DNA from: Nocardiopsis endophytica
Lineage (GTDB): Bacteria; Actinomycetota; Actinomycetes; Streptosporangiales; Streptosporangiaceae
Direction of reading: 5' to 3'
Length of the DNA stretch: 64,000 nt
Assembly: GCF_027706725.1 (NCBI RefSeq)
Contig: NZ_JAQFWQ010000017.1
Coordinates: 20,301 to 84,300, forward strand
Position numbers and translations under genes: made by a program. Numbering within the stretch: position 1 is the stretch's first letter; each line of letters starts with the position of its first letter. The notes beneath the pieces are model-generated. The model worked only from the letters and a program-made list of their open reading frames with translations. It ran no database searches and was not told where the DNA came from. This document shows positions 63,520 through 64,000 of the stretch, in pieces.

Positions 63520-64000
63520 TGCGAGTGGCTTGACGGCTGAGCAGATACCCCGCTCACGGCCCCCAGCCGGGCGGAAGGCCGCCGGAGTGTGAGGTGGAGG
63601 GCGGCGACCAAGGCCGGCGACCCATACGGCAGCACTGTCGGCCGTAAGGCGTGTGCGCGGTCACCGGATTCGGCAGCGACGGCGACAGCCAGGCGGTTCC
63701 CCGGCCCTGCCTGCCGGGCGCGAGGCCCCTGCTCGTTGATCTCGAGGAAGTCGGGCTTAAACCGGACACGATAACCCCGAGTTCCCCGAGATCATCGCGG
63801 AGTGGCCGCCCGGGAGGAACATAACGGTCATATCGGATAGCGGGAGAGCGGTTCGGGCATCCTGCGTCGTGAAATCGACGCTTTTACGCAGATCAGGTGT
63901 CGTTTTCACCACCCGATCCGCCCCCGCTCCCTTCGCCCACCCCTCCGGCGATGATCTCGACAAAGGTGCTGTCATTCCGGCGGTTTTGGCAGCACCTTTG
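63520..64000. other. terminal region without a convincing gene
   Basis: 481 bases. Short frames exist on both strands but none has family motifs, and their composition is unlike the neighbours. A weak GGCGG/CCGCC stem lies near 63572-63586. The far edge has an 11-bp inverted repeat. No tRNA was found. Confidence 0.5.
63961..64000. repeat. 11-bp perfect inverted repeat at the window edge
   Basis: CAAAGGTGCTG (63961-63971) and CAGCACCTTTG (63990-64000) with an 18-nt loop that holds a small CCG/CGG stem. It could be a terminator for a gene beyond the window, an operator or an element end. Confidence 0.6.

Noticed and set aside
63554..63975. Short frames of 60-72 codons after the PucR-type gene
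   Set aside because: No family motif, no ribosome binding site and unusual composition.
1..64000. CRISPR array, rRNA or tRNA genes
   Set aside because: I saw no regular short repeats and no tRNA-like or rRNA-like sequence; this was by reading only.

Overview
The window is a 64-kb piece of a high-GC actinomycete chromosome. Codon use is strongly GC3-biased, there are many GTG starts and 1-4 nt gene overlaps, and there is an Scr1-type XRE regulator with two DUF397 genes and an EACC1/caspase pair. These point to a filamentous actinomycete; Nocardiopsis or another Nocardiopsaceae member is my best guess, from gene style only. I saw no rRNA, tRNA or CRISPR array. Layout: 0-9.2 kb is mostly housekeeping: an Fe-S protein and fdhD for formate dehydrogenase, an SRPBCC protein, a sirtuin, two tandem FG-GAP lipoproteins, a YchJ-like protein and a BCCT osmolyte transporter. 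About 9.4-45 kb is a defence island. 45-54 kb holds an endonuclease/phosphatase-fold protein, a penicillin-acylase-family hydrolase, a CPA2 antiporter, an FAD monooxygenase, a BASS symporter and a serine protease with a small partner. 54.4-63.5 kb is a catabolic operon (symporter, ureohydrolase, ThDP enzyme, NCS1 permease, aldehyde dehydrogenase) divergent from a PucR-type regulator. The last 480 bases show no convincing gene. The defence island has several modules. (1) On the minus strand, a protein with a DnaQ-like exonuclease fold whose catalytic residues look lost, a BRCT-like region and a C-terminal membrane helix is followed by an EACC1-type membrane protein and, overlapping it by 4 nt, a 1253-residue fusion of an intact caspase-like protease, an SF1 (UPF1/Dna2-like) helicase and a degenerate nuclease-like tail. 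This is the best candidate for a poorly described system: a protease-armed helicase under control of a constant membrane component. (2) A single-chain type ISP/IIG restriction-modification enzyme convergent with an orphan ParA-like ATPase. (3) An Scr1/DUF397 regulatory module. (4) A complete class 1 DISARM operon (drmD-drmMI-drmA-drmB-drmC) extended without a break by a methylase-specificity fusion and a Ser/Thr kinase, then after short gaps by a ParE-like/UvrD helicase fusion and a DUF262/HNH (GmrSD-like) endonuclease. How they may work together: DrmMI, and perhaps the second methylase, mark self DNA; DrmA, DrmB, DrmC and DrmD attack unmarked incoming DNA; the kinase, the ParE-UvrD protein and the DUF262 protein look like added regulation or second-line effectors. 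A 17-bp perfect palindrome overlaps a good promoter upstream of drmD, so the array is probably switched by a repressor or activator. A roughly 1.3-kb block inside drmMI, covering its catalytic and target-recognition part, has clearly lower GC than the rest of the operon and suggests replacement of the specificity region. The 54-63 kb operon matches in enzyme types the arginine-transaminase/4-guanidinobutyrate route (2-ketoarginine decarboxylase, aldehyde dehydrogenase, guanidinobutyrase), but substrates cannot be fixed from sequence alone.
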